Positions 1 to 7,660 of a DNA stretch of 22,730 nucleotides are shown here, in pieces (the stretch's first letter is position 1; each line of letters begins with the position of its first letter). The notes under the pieces are model-generated. The model was not told the origin of the DNA and did not search any database. It worked only from the letters and a program-made list of their open reading frames with translations. Source of the DNA: a virus; the IMG/VR virus record IMGVR_UViG_3300045115_000108, positions 1-22,730 of that record. One strand, written 5' to 3'. Both the position numbers and the translations under genes were made by a program.

Positions 1-1
1 A

Positions 2-2371
2 TTTTTCGGCAGACTGGTTTCTTCCCCGACGCCCGCTCCATCTCCCATCCCCCGTCCGTCGGAGGAATCGAAAAAAACGCAGCCACTCTCTCTCAACATC
101 ATTACCGGTCTTGATTTCAAAAGCATCGGACAATCCCTCGTTGCCGGAGCAAAAGCTCTTCCAAGTATGACAAAGCAGGCAAGCGGGATCGTTTTGGGAT
201 CGCTTGTTCAGACGCAGAAGGCGATCCAGGCATTTTTTGCTCCGAGCTCATCGAAAGTATTGAGCGCAATCACGAAAACGGCGTTTCCCTTCGCTTCCGT
301 TCCGGAAGCGGCACTTACCGAGGGAGAAAAAACGGCGGTAGCGCTTCGGGAAGAGGGAGCAAAAGAGGCGAGAGTGAAGCGAGAAGAATATCAGAAGGTT
401 GCAAAACCTTCAACCGGACTTCAGGGCATTCTGGAACTTGCCGCCTATAATCTTCCCCAGATGGCAGCAAGTACGGGACTTTCCGTTGCAACGGCAATCG
501 TCACCAAAAATCCCGCTCTTGCGGCATCCGTCGGTCTCTCGACATCCTATGGCATGGGAGCAAGTGAAGTCTATCAGGAGGCAAGGGATAATAATCTATC
601 CGATTCCCAGGCGATGCCGATTTCCGTCGCCGGCGGCATTATCATCGGGGCGCTTGACTTTCTTCCGTTGCAACGACTCATCAAAAAAGTCGAAGTCGTC
701 GATACCGTTAAAAAGAGCATCATAAAAAAGATAGCGGAGGGTATCGTCAGCACGGGAATTCAATCGGGATTCGAGGGGATCACGGAAAGCGCTCAGGAAC
801 TCGTCGGAGGAGCTATTGCGCGGACGTATAATGAAAACCGGGACATCTTCCAGGGAGTGACGGAGGCGGGACTCGTCGGGATGCTCTTGGGAGGCATCGG
901 AGAAGTGACGGTTTCCGGTCTCGTCGGGGTACTTGGAGAAAAAGCAACGCCGGAATCGGTTATCAAAGACGTGGAGGAGAAAACGCGTAAAGTTCTGGAG
1001 TCACCGACAGAGAAACAGCCGTCAGGCGTTCAGGAAGTTATCCGCACGTTTTCCACAAAAGACTTCACGCCGGATGAAGCAGCAACGATGGTTCTTGAAA
1101 ACAGCATGGAGGATACGGGCGCTGGAAAATCAATCATGAAGGCGGTTGCCCAGTCGACTAAGGATCAATTTATCCACATTGAGCCGACGGAAACGGGAGA
1201 TGGGTTATCCATAACCGTTACCAATGACCGAATGAATATCCCTTCAAAAAAAACTATAAGCGAAACGGGTGAGCCTATAACAAAGAAAGAGAAAATAGAG
1301 CAACCTGGCGCTCTTCCGATTCCTGAGGGGAAATCATATAGAATTGTTGATAAATCTGTGCAGGAGCGGCACATCCTTTCCACCAAGGAAACCCGTTCTC
1401 TTCAGTCTCTCATTACCGAAAAACTGACGGCAATCCGCGAATCATCAAAGTCTCCTTCGGATTTGCAGACCGGCATCGATGCGCTCTACGCGGAAGTTAT
1501 CGAAAAAGCGAAAAACGACAAGGTCGTACTCTCGTCTTTTCGGACGGCCATCAATAAGGAAATGTACACGCTTGCGGGAGCCACCGGAAACTACAAGGAG
1601 GCGTATGCAGCGCTCAAAACCATGCAGAAAGATCCGGAAATCGGTCCTGCTCTCGTTCGTATGGAAGAACTTATCTCTACGATAGACGAGAAACTCCTGA
1701 CGGCTCAGGAACCGACGGTTATCAAAGAAAAATCGCCGAAAGAGCAGCGGGGAGGCAAGGGAACGGGACCGGTAAAGCCGGTCAATGAACTTCCGGCAGG
1801 GACGGCAAAAAAAAAGCCGTCCAGGCTTTACCAAAGGGTCAAGGATTCACTGACCGAAGAATATGCGGCTAAAGACGTATCATACAATACGCTGAATCTC
1901 GAAGAACAGGCGCAAAAGGTTGCCGACTTGATCGAATCAGATCCAAAAAAGGCGGCAAGGATCGCATATGGCCTTGAGGAAACGCCTCCGGGAATGACCA
2001 GAAACGCTCTGGCAGTCGGGCTTGCCGAACTGGCGCGAACTCAAAACGACATGGGAAAGGCCGCAACGCTCTGGACTAAACTTTCGCTCCGTGCGACCCG
2101 ATTAGGCCAGGAAATCGTTTCCCTGCGGGGAAACTTAAGTGATACCGAGCCGTTCCATTACGTCAAACAGGTCGTAAATGACCGTCTGGAGCGCGTAGCG
2201 AGACAATGGAAGGATCTTGCCAAACAGCTTGATCTTGCCGAAAACGCGACGCTCATGGATCAGGCAGTGGCGATCATCAAGAGAAAAACGCAGGATCTGA
2301 AAGCGGAATTGTTGGGAAGATCACGGGATTTTCAAACGGCGCAGTCGATCATTAACGCATTGAAATGCTAA
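2..2371 (+). CDS. Large virion-associated 'polyvalent' protein, probable DNA-ejection protein (5'-truncated)
   Basis: The frame is open to the left window edge, so the gene starts upstream; 789 residues are visible and the internal ATG at 167 is not the true start. The visible part begins with a Pro/Ser-rich stretch. Alternating Gly/Ala-rich hydrophobic segments follow (about residues 135-185, 200-225 and 285-312) around the motif GFEGITESAQEL (about 256-267), a pattern common in very large phage virion proteins that line or cross the host envelope during DNA delivery. The C-terminal half is charged, helical and Lys/Glu-rich. The next gene follows at once and is also of this class, so the pair probably forms one ejection module. 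No enzymatic motif was recognised. The virion role is inferred from size, composition and position before the lysis genes. Confidence 0.8.
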   Translation, partial: FFGRLVSSPTPAPSPIPRPSEESKKTQPLSLNIITGLDFKSIGQSLVAGAKALPSMTKQASGIVLGSLVQTQKAIQAFFAPSSSKVLSAITKTAFPFASVPEAALTEGEKTAVALREEGAKEARVKREEYQKVAKPSTGLQGILELAAYNLPQMAASTGLSVATAIVTKNPALAASVGLSTSYGMGASEVYQEARDNNLSDSQAMPISVAGGIIIGALDFLPLQRLIKKVEVVDTVKKSIIKKIAEGIVSTGIQSGFEGITESAQELVGGAIARTYNENRDIFQGVTEAGLVGMLLGGIGEVTVSGLVGVLGEKATPESVIKDVEEKTRKVLESPTEKQPSGVQEVIRTFSTKDFTPDEAATMVLENSMEDTGAGKSIMKAVAQSTKDQFIHIEPTETGDGLSITVTNDRMNIPSKKTISETGEPITKKEKIEQPGALPIPEGKSYRIVDKSVQERHILSTKETRSLQSLITEKLTAIRESSKSPSDLQTGIDALYAEVIEKAKNDKVVLSSFRTAINKEMYTLAGATGNYKEAYAALKTMQKDPEIGPALVRMEELISTIDEKLLTAQEPTVIKEKSPKEQRGGKGTGPVKPVNELPAGTAKKKPSRLYQRVKDSLTEEYAAKDVSYNTLNLEEQAQKVADLIESDPKKAARIAYGLEETPPGMTRNALAVGLAELARTQNDMGKAATLWTKLSLRATRLGQEIVSLRGNLSDTEPFHYVKQVVNDRLERVARQWKDLAKQLDLAENATLMDQAVAIIKRKTQDLKAELLGRSRDFQTAQSIINALKC

Positions 2372-2373
2372 TT

Positions 2374-4659
2374 ATGGCAAAAGCATTCTGCATACCGCAA
2401 CAGCTCGTCGATAAACTGGTTGCCGGCATCAAATCCGGAGACGTCATCGGGGATATCGCCAAGCTTGCCGAAATGACCAGCGAAGGACGGCGGGGCGCAT
2501 TTGAGAAGTACGTGAGTAAGGACGTAGCCCGGGAGATCAATCTCGGATTTGAAAAAGCCATCATATCGGAGCAGAAAAACGCCCTTACACTCTGGGCAAA
2601 AAATACATTCACGGCGGAGGCGAAAAAAAAAGGCCACTATAAGGATGTTATTGCTAAAATTGAATCTCTTGATAGTCATGGCGTCCTTACGCCGGAAACT
2701 GCTGATGTTTTCCTGGAAGATCTTGTTGCAGATCGACTCGGAGCAAGTATTACCGCGGATGAGGCAGCCGGAATCGTAGATCGGACCAACCGGCTCAAGG
2801 AACTGTCCGGGCGACCGGCCAACGAATTCGGTCTTCCGGATATGGACTATTGGAAAGCCAGGAGGGATCTTGACAGCTATCTTGAATCCCTCACGCCGTC
2901 TCCCGCGCTCAAAGTCGCAACGTCCGTCGTCGCCCGAGGGACGATGCTGTTTTCCCTCAAATCCCCGATCGTCAACATCGAATCAAACACAGTTAATGCG
3001 ATTACGGAGGCGACAGCTCGAAGGATCGAAGCGATGCGTACCAATAATCTCTTTCCCGGAGGATGGAACAATTCCCATGCACTTCCGTATATGCAATTCG
3101 TCAATGACGTTTATGCCAAAACCGGCTATGATCTGACCCGCATGACGACCCTTGAGATGGCAAAAAAACGCCTGGGGGAAGAGATCGTCCATGCCCAGGG
3201 GCCGGGGAAAGTTCGGGCGCTCGGACGGTTCTATACGGACGTGGTATTCAACAAACTCATGACGGCTCCAGATGTCGCGTTTGCATCCATGCACTTTGTC
3301 GATGCGGCAAACATAAAATCTGCGCTCATCGCCCGAGCCGAAGGACTCAGGGGAGAAGCGATGAACAAGCGGGTAGAGCAGATCTTCCTTGATGCCACAA
3401 AAATCAATCCGGAGACCAAAGAAGGACGAAGCGTTCGGGACATGGCAATTCTCGAAGCGCAGCGGGGAACATACACCAACAAAACCAACTACGCCGATAC
3501 GTCCCTTGCTATCCGCAGAGTCCTCAATAAGGCGTCCGGGGATCTTCGTGTTGGAGATCAGCTCATGCCGTTTGTCCAGGTGCCGGCAAACGTCGTCGGG
3601 ACGACAGTTGATTACTCCGGCGTTCTCCTGCCCCTGGAGACGATCAGCCGGGCAAAAGACGCGCTCAATGCCAAGGGAAGGGGAGACAAGGAGGCATTCA
3701 TCAACGCATTTGACCGAACGTTTCTGCGGAAGGTAACGCGGGCGGGTTTGGGAATCACGATTGCCTTCATCGCCTCCTTGTGGTTTGAACCGGACGATTT
3801 CATCGGTGAATACCCGATCAGTTCATCGGAGCGCGAGCTTCTGAAACTCAAGCGAGCAACGACTAATTCGGTCAAAATCGGCAATAAGTGGATATCCCTT
3901 GACTATCTCGGTCCCCTGGGTGCTCCGTTCGTCGGATTCATGTATGCCAAAAAGTACGGAAAGACGCCGATATCGTCCCTTCTGGCCTATGGAGGAGGCG
4001 TCGGTCTCCAGATAGCCCGAACGCCCGGCTTTAAGCAATTCTACGACGTCTATGGGGCATTTCAGAGTCTCCGACCAGACAGGGCGACGCCTGACGATAT
4101 CAAGGAGAGTGTCTTCAACTATATCGTCGACATGGCCCGATCCCGTACAATTCCCGCTTTCGTCGCCGATCTGGCAAAGGGACTGGATAAATACGAACGT
4201 CAGACGGACTCGGCAGCGGACCGTATTCTTCTTTCGATCCCCGTCGTCCGCCAGGCGATGCTTAAGGAAAAACTCAACGTCTTCGGAGAATACGTCGAGG
4301 GAGAAGGCTTCTGGTCATCGCTCTTTGCCGGCTCCCGGATGAAGACGCAGAAAGAGGACGTCGTCATCGATGAGCTCTCCCGCCTTGCCCAATCGGGGAA
4401 CCTTCCGGCCATTACCGACGTTTCCCGGACGTCTCCAAGGGCCAAGCGGCTTGAGCAGCAGATCGGAAAAGAGCAGTTCCGGGAGTTTTATATCGAATTC
4501 GGAAAGGAGTTTAAGGAGGGAATTGCCGAGATCGTCCAGAGCGACGATTATCTTTCCGTTGGAGACGATGAGAGAAGCGACGAAATCAACAAATTCAAAC
4601 GAAAACTCTTTGATGATAAACTGGAAGAGTGGGGCTATGAGCCCGAAGAGAAAGAATAG
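2374..4659 (+). CDS. Large virion-associated polyvalent protein, probable internal virion/ejection protein
   Basis: 761 residues from ATG 2374 (MAKAFCIPQQ); an in-frame ATG at 2365 overlaps the upstream stop and is the alternative start. No strong Shine-Dalgarno (SD) is visible, so translation may be coupled to the upstream gene. The segment MLFSLKSPIVNIESNTVNAI (about residues 191-210) resembles the conserved core of phage 'large polyvalent protein' families, in which a hydrophobic strand leads into an SN-rich helix. Farther on lie RGTYTNKTNY, a PFVQVPANVVGTT segment and a hydrophobic helix near 3740-3790 (GLGITIAFIASLWF). The C-terminus is acidic and helical. The likely role is as an internal head or tail-tube protein released at infection; no catalytic residues were recognised. 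Confidence 0.8.
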   Translation: MAKAFCIPQQLVDKLVAGIKSGDVIGDIAKLAEMTSEGRRGAFEKYVSKDVAREINLGFEKAIISEQKNALTLWAKNTFTAEAKKKGHYKDVIAKIESLDSHGVLTPETADVFLEDLVADRLGASITADEAAGIVDRTNRLKELSGRPANEFGLPDMDYWKARRDLDSYLESLTPSPALKVATSVVARGTMLFSLKSPIVNIESNTVNAITEATARRIEAMRTNNLFPGGWNNSHALPYMQFVNDVYAKTGYDLTRMTTLEMAKKRLGEEIVHAQGPGKVRALGRFYTDVVFNKLMTAPDVAFASMHFVDAANIKSALIARAEGLRGEAMNKRVEQIFLDATKINPETKEGRSVRDMAILEAQRGTYTNKTNYADTSLAIRRVLNKASGDLRVGDQLMPFVQVPANVVGTTVDYSGVLLPLETISRAKDALNAKGRGDKEAFINAFDRTFLRKVTRAGLGITIAFIASLWFEPDDFIGEYPISSSERELLKLKRATTNSVKIGNKWISLDYLGPLGAPFVGFMYAKKYGKTPISSLLAYGGGVGLQIARTPGFKQFYDVYGAFQSLRPDRATPDDIKESVFNYIVDMARSRTIPAFVADLAKGLDKYERQTDSAADRILLSIPVVRQAMLKEKLNVFGEYVEGEGFWSSLFAGSRMKTQKEDVVIDELSRLAQSGNLPAITDVSRTSPRAKRLEQQIGKEQFREFYIEFGKEFKEGIAEIVQSDDYLSVGDDERSDEINKFKRKLFDDKLEEWGYEPEEKE

Positions 4660-4667
4660 GGGGCAAC

Positions 4668-4970
4668 ATGACATTTTTTGATCCATCATGGATGAGTCAC
4701 ACGATGCAGACAGGGCTTATCGATCTAGGTCTTGTCATTTTGGGCTTCGTCGTTGGGAATGTGCGGTCATGGAAAACGCCGCTTCTTTTTACCATGTTCC
4801 TGATGCGTCTTGTGAAGTGGTGGCTGGAAACCCATCCACATGGCAAGGAAGCGGCAAAAAAAACGAATCTCGATGAGGAATTCAGGAGGAGGTTTTCAGG
4901 AGAACTTGCTGAGCTGGAGAAGAAGTTTGCCGTTGACAAGAAGGGAAATAACGACCATACTAGGCATTGA
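4668..4970 (+). CDS. Small membrane protein, candidate holin
   Basis: 100 residues; start supported by a G-rich SD (AGGGGG) a few bases before ATG 4668. Two hydrophobic stretches (about 16-33, LIDLGLVILGFVVGNV, and about 38-52, PLLFTMFLMRLVKWW) are followed by a charged C-terminal helix rich in Lys, Glu and Arg. The size, two membrane segments, charged tail and place directly before a cell-wall hydrolase gene fit a holin or other lysis-cassette membrane protein. No family was recognised. A tail-completion membrane protein is the alternative. Confidence 0.65.
   Translation: MTFFDPSWMSHTMQTGLIDLGLVILGFVVGNVRSWKTPLLFTMFLMRLVKWWLETHPHGKEAAKKTNLDEEFRRRFSGELAELEKKFAVDKKGNNDHTRH
4933..4961 (+). promoter_or_regulatory. 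Possible sigma70-type promoter for the hydrolase gene
   Basis: TTGACA (4933-4938), 17-nt spacer, CATACT (4956-4961), inside the 3' end of the candidate holin gene. Transcription would begin near 4968, about 7 nt before ATG 4975. A chance match inside coding sequence is quite possible. Confidence 0.3.
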
Positions 4971-4974
4971 GATT

Positions 4975-5847
4975 ATGGCAGAACCGGTTTTACTATCCCA
5001 GCGAGACCGACGATGGAAAGACACCCAGCTCGGTACGTCACAAACGACGATAGGAACCCACGGATGCACGATTACGGCGCTCTCCATGCTTTTTGGGCTG
5101 ACGCCGGATTTCGTCAATGAGCGCCTCAAGAGAGTCGATGGATATAAAGACGGAAACCTCATTATCTGGAAGAAAATCGAGGAGGCGCTTCCGGGAGTAA
5201 AGTTCGTCTGGCGCTATTATGCGTATGACAACGCGGTCGCAAAAGAAAATATCCCCTGCATGGTAGAGGTCTCTGGTGCCGCCATTGGCGGTGACAGACA
5301 TTGGGTACTTTTTGTCGGCAATCAAAAAATGTACGATCCCTGGGATGGGAAAGAAAAATCGACGCTTGCCTACGGGATGCCCCTTGGCTTCGTCGTTTTG
5401 GAAGGAGCATATATGCCGGAACCTGAACAATCCAGCGAATGTCTGGTGCCTAATACGCCCGAGTGGCGTCAAAAATACGAGGAATTGGTCGATAAAGCAA
5501 CGAAGTACGATGCCCTGGTGGCAAAAGGATACGGCAGCGTCGACCTTATTGAAGAAAAAATGGGAGAAAAAGCAAATGAGGCGCGCAACGATGGAATGAA
5601 AAAAGGAGTCATAACGGCAGATCAGCTGTCGGAAATCCTGGACGGCCTCTCCGGTATCGCCCGGGCATCCCAGCTTGTTATGGAGGCCGTAGAACACCTC
5701 CAGGCGGTTCTGATAGCAAAACCTGAGGAGCGCGGGGAAGCGAAGGCCGCAAAGGTCAAAAAAACGTCGACAGAGAACTCCGGAATGCAGTGGTTGATGA
5801 ATCTTGTCGGAGTGTTTTCTCAGAAAAAGGGGGTGAAGAACGCATGA
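4975..5847 (+). CDS. C39-like papain-fold cysteine peptidase/amidase, candidate endolysin
   Basis: 290 residues from ATG 4975, 4 nt after the upstream stop; a longer frame from 4840 would overlap that gene by 130 bases and adds no domain. The N-terminal domain fits the C39-like (Peptidase_C39_2) fold: catalytic Cys31 in THGCTITALSML, His109 in GDRHWVLFVG and Asp121 in MYDPWDG. The opening LLSQRDRRWKDTQLG is also typical. After about residue 150 the protein becomes Glu/Lys/Ala-rich, helical and possibly coiled-coil, ending near a short hydrophobic stretch (MQWLMNLVGVF). Position between small membrane proteins suggests a peptidoglycan cross-link or amide-cleaving lysis enzyme. A virion protease or a wall-remodelling role is the alternative. 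The stop overlaps the next ATG as ATGA. Confidence 0.72.
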   Translation: MAEPVLLSQRDRRWKDTQLGTSQTTIGTHGCTITALSMLFGLTPDFVNERLKRVDGYKDGNLIIWKKIEEALPGVKFVWRYYAYDNAVAKENIPCMVEVSGAAIGGDRHWVLFVGNQKMYDPWDGKEKSTLAYGMPLGFVVLEGAYMPEPEQSSECLVPNTPEWRQKYEELVDKATKYDALVAKGYGSVDLIEEKMGEKANEARNDGMKKGVITADQLSEILDGLSGIARASQLVMEAVEHLQAVLIAKPEERGEAKAAKVKKTSTENSGMQWLMNLVGVFSQKKGVKNA

Positions 5848-6092
5848 GTAAGATTTTTGGTGTCCCGTTGGTATTGTTTGCCCTGATTTTTGCGATCGTC
5901 GTGCCCGTTGTGATCGGTGAGGTTCTTATTTTCCGGGCGGTTGACGGCGTAGAACGAGAAGTGAAGAATGTGCAGCTTATGGTTGCGCCGGCTCCGGAAG
6001 CGGAAATTGAAGAAATTGTAGAACCGACCGCAACACCGACGAAAAAGGTGTTACCGGTTAAATCAGCAACACCGTCGGCAGAAGAGGAATAA
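5844..6092 (+). CDS. Single-pass membrane protein with Pro/Thr-rich tail
   Basis: 82 residues; ATG 5844 overlaps the upstream stop (ATGA) and follows a GGGGGTGAAG SD region, so it is preferred to an upstream in-frame start at 5790. One strong membrane helix (about 8-31, PLVLFALIFAIVVPVVIGEV) precedes an acidic, Pro/Ala/Thr-rich tail (PTATPTKK, residues 61-68). The shape, one anchor and an extended low-complexity tail in a lysis cassette, suits a spanin-like or anti-holin-like component, but there is no lipobox or coiled coil to make that firm. The same anchor plus Thr-Pro linker design recurs at 6942-7442 and 9600-10241. Confidence 0.7.
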   Translation: MSKIFGVPLVLFALIFAIVVPVVIGEVLIFRAVDGVEREVKNVQLMVAPAPEAEIEEIVEPTATPTKKVLPVKSATPSAEEE

Positions 6093-6097
6093 GACAT

Positions 6098-6433
6098 ATG
6101 GAACCCATGACGCTGGGCGCAAGCATCATTTCGGGAGCGCTTCAACTTATCGGTATTATCATCCCTCCGCTCGTGGAGGTTATCAATAAAGACGTCAAAA
6201 GCCAAAACGAGCGGTTCCTCGTGACGGTGGTTGTTTGTTTTCTTGCTGCCGTTTTTTTGAAATGGAACGATATCGTCTACGGTTCTTTTGCGGACGTCCT
6301 GACATCATTCGGCATCGTTTTCACCGAGAGTCAGGTTGTCTACAAACTGTACTTTCGGGATTCGGCGATCCGCTATAAAATTCAGGAAAAAATCGGGGTT
6401 GAAGAAGATCCTCCAACAGGAGAGGGACAGTAA
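6098..6433 (+). CDS. Membrane protein, candidate holin
   Basis: 111 residues from ATG 6098, with GAGGAATAAG upstream as a modest SD. Hydrophobic segments lie at about 6-27 (LGASIISGALQLIGIIIPPL) and 42-55 (VTVVVCFLAAVFL), with a weaker one near 64-75. The C-terminus is charged and hydrophilic (KIQEKIGVEEDPPTGEGQ). Size and topology fit phage holins, and it closes the lysis cassette directly before a terminator. With 4668-4970 there are two holin-like genes, so one may be a holin and the other an antiholin or a tail-related membrane protein; the sequence does not decide. Confidence 0.68.
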   Translation: MEPMTLGASIISGALQLIGIIIPPLVEVINKDVKSQNERFLVTVVVCFLAAVFLKWNDIVYGSFADVLTSFGIVFTESQVVYKLYFRDSAIRYKIQEKIGVEEDPPTGEGQ

Positions 6434-6436
6434 AGC

Positions 6437-6474
6437 ATCAAAAAAGACCATGCTCCAATGGTCCTTTTTGATTT
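6437..6474 (+). terminator. Rho-independent terminator after lysis cassette
   Basis: GACCAT (6446-6451) pairs with ATGGTC (6458-6463). A-run 6441-6445 and T-run 6465-6469 extend the helix and make it usable on both strands. It starts 3 nt after the stop at 6433. Confidence 0.8.
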
Positions 6475-6497
6475 CGTCGGATAAACCGGCATACTAG
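6468..6497 (+). promoter_or_regulatory. Weak promoter candidate before HNH gene
   Basis: TTGATT (6468-6473) with CATACT (6490-6495, 16-nt spacer) or TACTAG (6492-6497, 18-nt spacer). It is the only promoter-like element between the terminator and the HNH region. Neither option matches the window's main promoter class well. Confidence 0.3.
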
Positions 6498-6507
6498 AAT
6501 AGAGCGC

Positions 6508-6523
6508 TTGTGGTATATCACAA
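6508..6523. promoter_or_regulatory. 16-bp dyad, possible operator
   Basis: TTGTGGTATATCACAA is a palindrome at 14 of 16 positions (TTGTG/CACAA half-sites). It lies just downstream of the weak promoter and 44 nt before the micro-ORF start. It could bind a dimeric repressor, or form a hairpin in the leader. Confidence 0.4.
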
Positions 6524-6566
6524 CAAGCCAATCGTGTCAAATTGAACACGAGAAAGGAGTACCTCT

Positions 6567-6653
6567 ATGGTACGGAAATTATGGGCAGTCTTTCGCGCCT
6601 GGGTTTCGAAGATTACCAGTCGTATCTTTCATCGGACTGGTGGAAAAGCCTAA
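6567..6653 (+). CDS. Cationic amphipathic 28-residue micro-ORF
   Basis: The best ribosome-binding site of the region, AAAGGAG (6553-6559), is followed 7 nt later by ATG 6567. That ATG opens a 28-codon frame different from the HNH frame (MVRKLWAVFRAWVSKITSRI, then eight more residues, stop at 6651). The peptide has about eight Lys/Arg, no acidic residue, and regularly spaced Trp, Phe and Ile, as in membrane-active amphipathic helices. It may be a leader peptide coupling translation to the HNH gene, a functional small peptide, or chance. It overlaps the HNH start region. Confidence 0.4.
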   Translation: MVRKLWAVFRAWVSKITSRIFHRTGGKA

Positions 6654-6952
6654 CGAACAGACTTATTATTCAGAATCTTAAGTCGCGTTGTTTTATCTGC
6701 GGACGAAAATACCCCAAAAGTCTCTTAGTGCTGCACCACGTCAGCTACGACCGTCTTGGATATGAACGACTCATCCGGGACGTATTCGTTCTTTGTCATG
6801 ACCACCATGAAAACGCGCACTTTGCTGGATTTTTTCATTCGAGGCTAAATCTTGATGAAATGACGCTCAGACGCCGCGTCTATTTTCTTATGTATACATA
6901 TCGTATACGGAATTTTCTGTTTGGAAGTCTATTGAGGTTTATTATTTCTTGA
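6581..6952 (+). CDS. HNH endonuclease
   Basis: 123 residues from ATG 6581; an in-frame TTG at 6542 would add 13 residues but has no SD. The phage HNH pattern is clear: N-terminal YQSYLSSDWW (about 12-21), a CFIC zinc pair (Cys37, Cys40), the HH of LVLHHVSYDRLGYE (His52, His53) and the closing LCHDHHENAH (Cys72, His75, His76). Such free-standing HNH enzymes act in packaging or as homing-type nickases. Here the gene lies far from the terminase genes, next to the accessory block. Its 3' end overlaps the convergent minus-strand gene by 11 bases. The C-terminus is basic and hydrophobic. Confidence 0.85.
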   Translation: MGSLSRLGFEDYQSYLSSDWWKSLTNRLIIQNLKSRCFICGRKYPKSLLVLHHVSYDRLGYERLIRDVFVLCHDHHENAHFAGFFHSRLNLDEMTLRRRVYFLMYTYRIRNFLFGSLLRFIIS

Positions 6953-7442
6953 CTATTGTATTGAAATATTGATCGATGATGGCGTTTTGATTGCCACACG
7001 TTTTTAAGGACGATTTGAATTCCTCAAGTTTACCGGTTATCGTTTTGTCTTCCAGGGCAATCCTTGACTCAAGGAGAGATTGACATGCCTCTTTTTCCGA
7101 CTCGTTCGTGCAGCCCTCCACTTCCAATCTCGCCGCTTTTATTTTTATCAGACCGTCGTATGCTTCTTTTGCCGCGGGAAGCATGGCCTGTATCTCCAAT
7201 TCGCATGAAGAAATCATCGGTGTTGGAGTCGCAATGGGGGTGGGTGATGCATATCCTGCTTCAATGGCCTGTTGTCCGGAGAGAGACGCTTCCTGGACGT
7301 TCTCCATGGCTATAATCGGAACTTGTATTGTCGGAGAAATTGCTTCTTTTTCCGTCTGACCTAGAAGAGAACCGGCTGCAAGAATTCCTGCCGTTAAGAG
7401 TGCCACAATGCTCTTCGTGATTTTTTCAATAACATCAAACAT
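6942..7442 (-). CDS. Membrane-anchored protein with Thr-Pro linker and four-Cys domain (moron-like)
   Basis: The only minus-strand gene, 166 residues from ATG at 7442. A GTG at 7460 is in frame, but it lies upstream of a TATAAT box whose predicted transcript starts near 7445, so ATG 7442 is preferred. Features: one N-terminal membrane helix (about 8-28), a polar region, a Thr-Pro linker (ASPTPIATPTP, 65-75), then a helical domain with Cys80, Cys111, Cys120 and Cys149, a likely pair of disulfides outside the membrane. Opposite orientation, its own promoter and placement between phage modules are typical of a 'moron' expressed independently. A host-surface or superinfection role is possible but unproven. 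No family was recognised. Confidence 0.72.
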   Translation of the reverse strand: MFDVIEKITKSIVALLTAGILAAGSLLGQTEKEAISPTIQVPIIAMENVQEASLSGQQAIEAGYASPTPIATPTPMISSCELEIQAMLPAAKEAYDGLIKIKAARLEVEGCTNESEKEACQSLLESRIALEDKTITGKLEEFKSSLKTCGNQNAIIDQYFNTIVKK

Positions 7443-7451
7443 GGCATCCGT

Positions 7452-7479
7452 ATTATACACCGGAAAGGCAAAAAATCAA
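7452..7479 (-). promoter_or_regulatory. Promoter for the minus-strand gene
   Basis: Read on the minus strand: TTGATT (7479-7474), 16-nt spacer, perfect TATAAT (7457-7452). Transcription would start about 7445, only about 3 nt before ATG 7442, so the mRNA should be almost leaderless. The -10 differs from the TA(C/G)N(C/G)T class used elsewhere, suggesting recognition by the normal host sigma factor. Confidence 0.65.
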
Positions 7480-7624
7480 AAATTAGAGACAAAAGTGAGG
7501 AAATTTATGCCTAGTCTATTTCTCTCCCTTTTTGGCTAGACCCCCTTATGACGGCGCAAAAAATTATCTTGTACGACGTGTCGCGTCTCTTCCCCTTTTC
7601 CCACCTTCGCCCATTTTTTCCCAC
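7460..7624. other. Intergenic stretch with pyrimidine-rich tract
   Basis: No convincing gene. Plus-strand bases 7583-7624 are mostly C and T (runs such as CTCTTCCCCTTTTCCCACC) and end directly at the TTGACA of the small-RNA promoter. A short inverted repeat GTCTA/TAGAC lies around 7515-7540. The function is unknown. Confidence 0.4.
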
Positions 7625-7654
7625 TTGACAGAGTGTGCATATCAGTTCTACAGT
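7625..7654 (+). promoter_or_regulatory. Promoter (TTGACA-N18-TACAGT) for small RNA
   Basis: TTGACA 7625-7630, 18-nt spacer, TACAGT 7649-7654. This matches the window's shared promoter class. The transcript is expected to begin near 7661, directly at a set of hairpins with no good start codon. Confidence 0.65.
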
Positions 7655-7660
7655 GATAGT

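Noticed and set aside
1445-1834. Long minus-strand frames opposite the large virion and other genes
   Set aside because: They are antisense shadows of confident plus-strand genes with Arg/Ser/Phe-rich unnatural products and no SD.
4840-4974. 45 extra N-terminal codons for the hydrolase gene
   Set aside because: They overlap the candidate holin gene for 130 bases and encode no domain; the C39-like fold starts right after ATG 4975.
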